NCBI GenBank assembly: GCA_964501705.1
Contig: CAZCUQ010000041.1
Span: forward strand, 1-15,035
Origin: RGIG4694 sp964501705
GTDB taxonomy: Bacteria; Bacillota; Clostridia; Oscillospirales; Ruminococcaceae
Length of the DNA stretch: 15,035 nucleotides
Reading direction: 5' to 3'
Position 1 is the first letter of the stretch. Every line of letters begins with the position of its first letter. Positions 13,846 through 15,035 of the stretch are shown one piece after another. The position numbers were made by a program, and so were the translations under genes. A model generated the notes under the pieces. That model was not told the DNA's origin, made no database searches, and saw only the letters and a list, made by a program, of their open reading frames with translations.

Positions 13846-14804
13846 AACGCAATATCATTCGCGAGATCGTAAAGTCTGTCGTCAAAAGGTTTTGTCATTG
13901 TGAGAGCTTCTTTGATATCTATATCGTAAACCTCCTCCTTTTTCATTCCGACGATTCGTCCCGAAAGACCTTTGTTCAGAAGCTCGACCGCGTAACAGCC
14001 CATTTTTGTGGCAGCGACCCTGTCTCTGAGAGTCGGCGCGCCGCCTCTCTGGACGTGACCCAGAACGGTATAGCGCGTTTCAATACCCGTAAGCTCTGTG
14101 AGCTTCTCGGCAAACACGCGGGAATCTCCGCATCCTTCGGCAAAAACGATGATGGAGTGCTGTTTTCTGTCCGCGTGGAGCTTCATAAGCTTTTCGCCTA
14201 TTTTATTTATGTCGTATTTTCTTTCGGGGACGCATATTCCCTCCGCTCCGACAGCCACTCCGACGTTAAGCGCGAGCCAGCCCGCGTCTCTTCCCATGAC
14301 CTCGACCACGGAGCATTTGCTGTGAGATTCCGCCGTATCCCTGAGTTTGTCTATCATATCAACCGCCGTATTCATAGCCGTATCATAGCCTATCGTATAA
14401 TCCGTGCAGGCTATATCGTTATCTATGGTTCCGGGGATCCCTATGCAGGGAACTCCCTTTTCCGACAGAGCAGACGCTCCCCTGAAGGAGCCGTCCCCGC
14501 CGATAACGACTATTCCGCACACTCCGAGAGACGCGCATTTATCCGCCGCCTCCCGTTGGACTTCATCTCTGACGAATTCATCGCATCTGCCCGTATAAAG
14601 CACCGTTCCGCCCCTTTGGATTATCCCCGAAACATCGCGTGCGTGAAGTTCCGTGATATCACCATCGAGAAGACCCTTATATCCTCTTTTTATTCCGTAA
14701 ACCATATAGCCCTTGGAGATAGCCGCTCTTGTGACCGCTCTGACGGCGGCGTTCATTCCGGGAGCGTCTCCTCCGCTTGTCAGTATGCCTATTGCTTTAT
14801 CCAA
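13842..14804 (-). CDS. pfkA: ATP-dependent 6-phosphofructokinase
   Basis: A 320-aa cytosolic glycolytic enzyme, the usual PfkA length, converting fructose 6-phosphate and ATP to fructose 1,6-bisphosphate. Motifs: GILTSGGDAPGMNAAVR (6-22), GYKGLLDGD (41-49), RGGTVLYTGR (64-73), GGDGS (102-106), PGTIDND (124-130, with catalytic Asp128) and MGRDAGWLAL (170-179). The glycines in GGDGS and PGTIDND are those of ATP-dependent rather than pyrophosphate-dependent enzymes. I chose TTG 14804 as start: AAAGGG lies 8 nt upstream and the protein then begins like other PfkA proteins. The frame stays open to a TTG at 14873, but that TTG is the first half of the -35 box. The folT riboswitch begins 30 bp past the stop. 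Confidence 0.97.
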   Translation of the reverse strand: MDKAIGILTSGGDAPGMNAAVRAVTRAAISKGYMVYGIKRGYKGLLDGDITELHARDVSGIIQRGGTVLYTGRCDEFVRDEVQREAADKCASLGVCGIVVIGGDGSFRGASALSEKGVPCIGIPGTIDNDIACTDYTIGYDTAMNTAVDMIDKLRDTAESHSKCSVVEVMGRDAGWLALNVGVAVGAEGICVPERKYDINKIGEKLMKLHADRKQHSIIVFAEGCGDSRVFAEKLTELTGIETRYTVLGHVQRGGAPTLRDRVAATKMGCYAVELLNKGLSGRIVGMKKEEVYDIDIKEALTMTKPFDDRLYDLANDIAF

Positions 14805-14844
14805 AAAAAACACCCTTTCATAAGGAAAAAATACCGCATAATTA

Positions 14845-14873
14845 ATTATACACGAAAAAAAACGGATTGTCAA
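14845..14873 (-). promoter_or_regulatory. pfkA: Consensus sigma-A promoter of pfkA
   Basis: Minus strand TTGACA (14873-14868), 17-bp spacer containing a run of eight T, TATAAT (14850-14845). It is a perfect consensus at optimal spacing, with predicted start near 14838 and a leader of about 34 nt. Confidence 0.92.
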
Positions 14874-14878
14874 TAGCC

Positions 14879-14946
14879 CCTCGGAAACCGAAAAGCGCGG
14901 CTGATGGCGAAAGATTTTGTCAGCGGCCGCGCGCCGGTTTCCGAGG
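14879..14946. repeat. Long GC-rich imperfect inverted repeat upstream of pfkA
   Basis: CCTCGGAAACCG (14879-14890) is the exact reverse complement of 14935-14946. Inside it, GCGCGG (14895-14900) pairs with CCGCGC (14927-14932) and CTGA (14901-14904) with TCAG (14920-14923), leaving a 15-nt loop. RNA from either strand would fold into a stable rod of about 22 bp. No T-run follows directly on either strand, so it is not a standard terminator. No similar copy was seen elsewhere in the window. Function unknown. Confidence 0.8.
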
Positions 14947-14953
14947 AGGTCTG

Positions 14954-14995
14954 ATAATCACGGAAAGCTTTTTTCACCGATTATTGCTGTTTTTT
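14954..14995 (+). terminator. Weak terminator-like hairpin with T-run
   Basis: ATAATC (14954-14959) and GG (14962-14963) pair with CCGATTAT (14977-14984), an 8-bp stem with a 2-nt bulge. A six-T run lies at 14990-14995, five bases past the stem. If real, it would end a rightward transcript containing the large hairpin at 14879-14946, but no good + strand promoter is visible. The remaining 40 bp to the window edge hold AGTCAA (15004-15009) and TTGACT (15023-15028) as an inverted pair. Confidence 0.3.
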
Positions 14996-15035
14996 ATATG
15001 TATAGTCAACGACATTAAAAATTTGACTTATAGTC

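Noticed and set aside
13608..14876. 422-codon plus-strand open frame antisense to pfkA and running through the folT riboswitch
   Set aside because: It mirrors the pfkA coding frame, has no ribosome binding site or family motif, and crosses a conserved RNA element. The minus strand encodes an unmistakable PfkA.
1..15035. Defence system, prophage, transposon or CRISPR array
   Set aside because: No nuclease/toxin pairs, integrase, transposase, terminal repeats or regularly spaced repeats were seen; the gene content is housekeeping, envelope and signalling.

Overview
The window looks like chromosomal DNA of an anaerobic clostridial Firmicute, most likely Oscillospiraceae/Ruminococcaceae. This rests on near-consensus sigma-A promoters (TTGACA/TATAAT, several with an extended -10 TG), AGGAGG-type ribosome binding sites, many T-tailed hairpins, AT-rich intergenic DNA around mid-GC genes, an HPr-like protein without the active-site histidine, a short archaeal/Thermotoga-type S-adenosylhomocysteinase, and a tetrahydrofolate (THF) riboswitch before folT. 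No mobile element, CRISPR array, rRNA or tRNA was seen. The species assignment is inference.

Left part (1-5079): a monocistronic + strand gene for a 77-aa HPr-like protein is followed by a 288-bp hairpin-rich gap with an apparent leftward (antisense) promoter. Next, on the minus strand, is a two-gene unit, terD then an AIM24-family gene, behind a strong promoter. Then comes a large minus-strand sensor protein: two membrane segments, an extracellular domain, HAMP, a degenerate GGDEF and an intact EAL c-di-GMP phosphodiesterase domain. A 315-bp divergent intergenic region carries its promoter and hairpin leader and the promoter of the next gene.

Middle (5080-9374): three + strand genes. They are a lipoprotein with a GHL10/DUF187 glycoside-hydrolase-like domain, S-adenosylhomocysteinase with its own extended -10 promoter, and, 15 bp later, a D-alanyl-D-alanine carboxypeptidase with a C-terminal membrane anchor. 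A symmetric hairpin at 9350-9374 terminates this block and the convergent genes.

Right part (9376-15035): everything is on the minus strand. uvrC is followed by a YifB/ComM-type ATPase gene as one operon. pfkA is followed by folT, the substrate-binding subunit of an ECF folate transporter. The 260 bp between pfkA and folT is not empty: it folds as a THF-I riboswitch aptamer, which gives independent support for the folate assignment of folT. Upstream of the pfkA promoter lies a long, GC-rich, imperfect hairpin (14879-14946) of unknown function. It is the least explained structure in the window.

Most genes are ordinary housekeeping or envelope genes. Points worth a second look are the riboswitch and how it is read out, the His-less HPr, the antisense promoter beside it, the degenerate GGDEF joined to an intact EAL domain, and the structured region upstream of pfkA.
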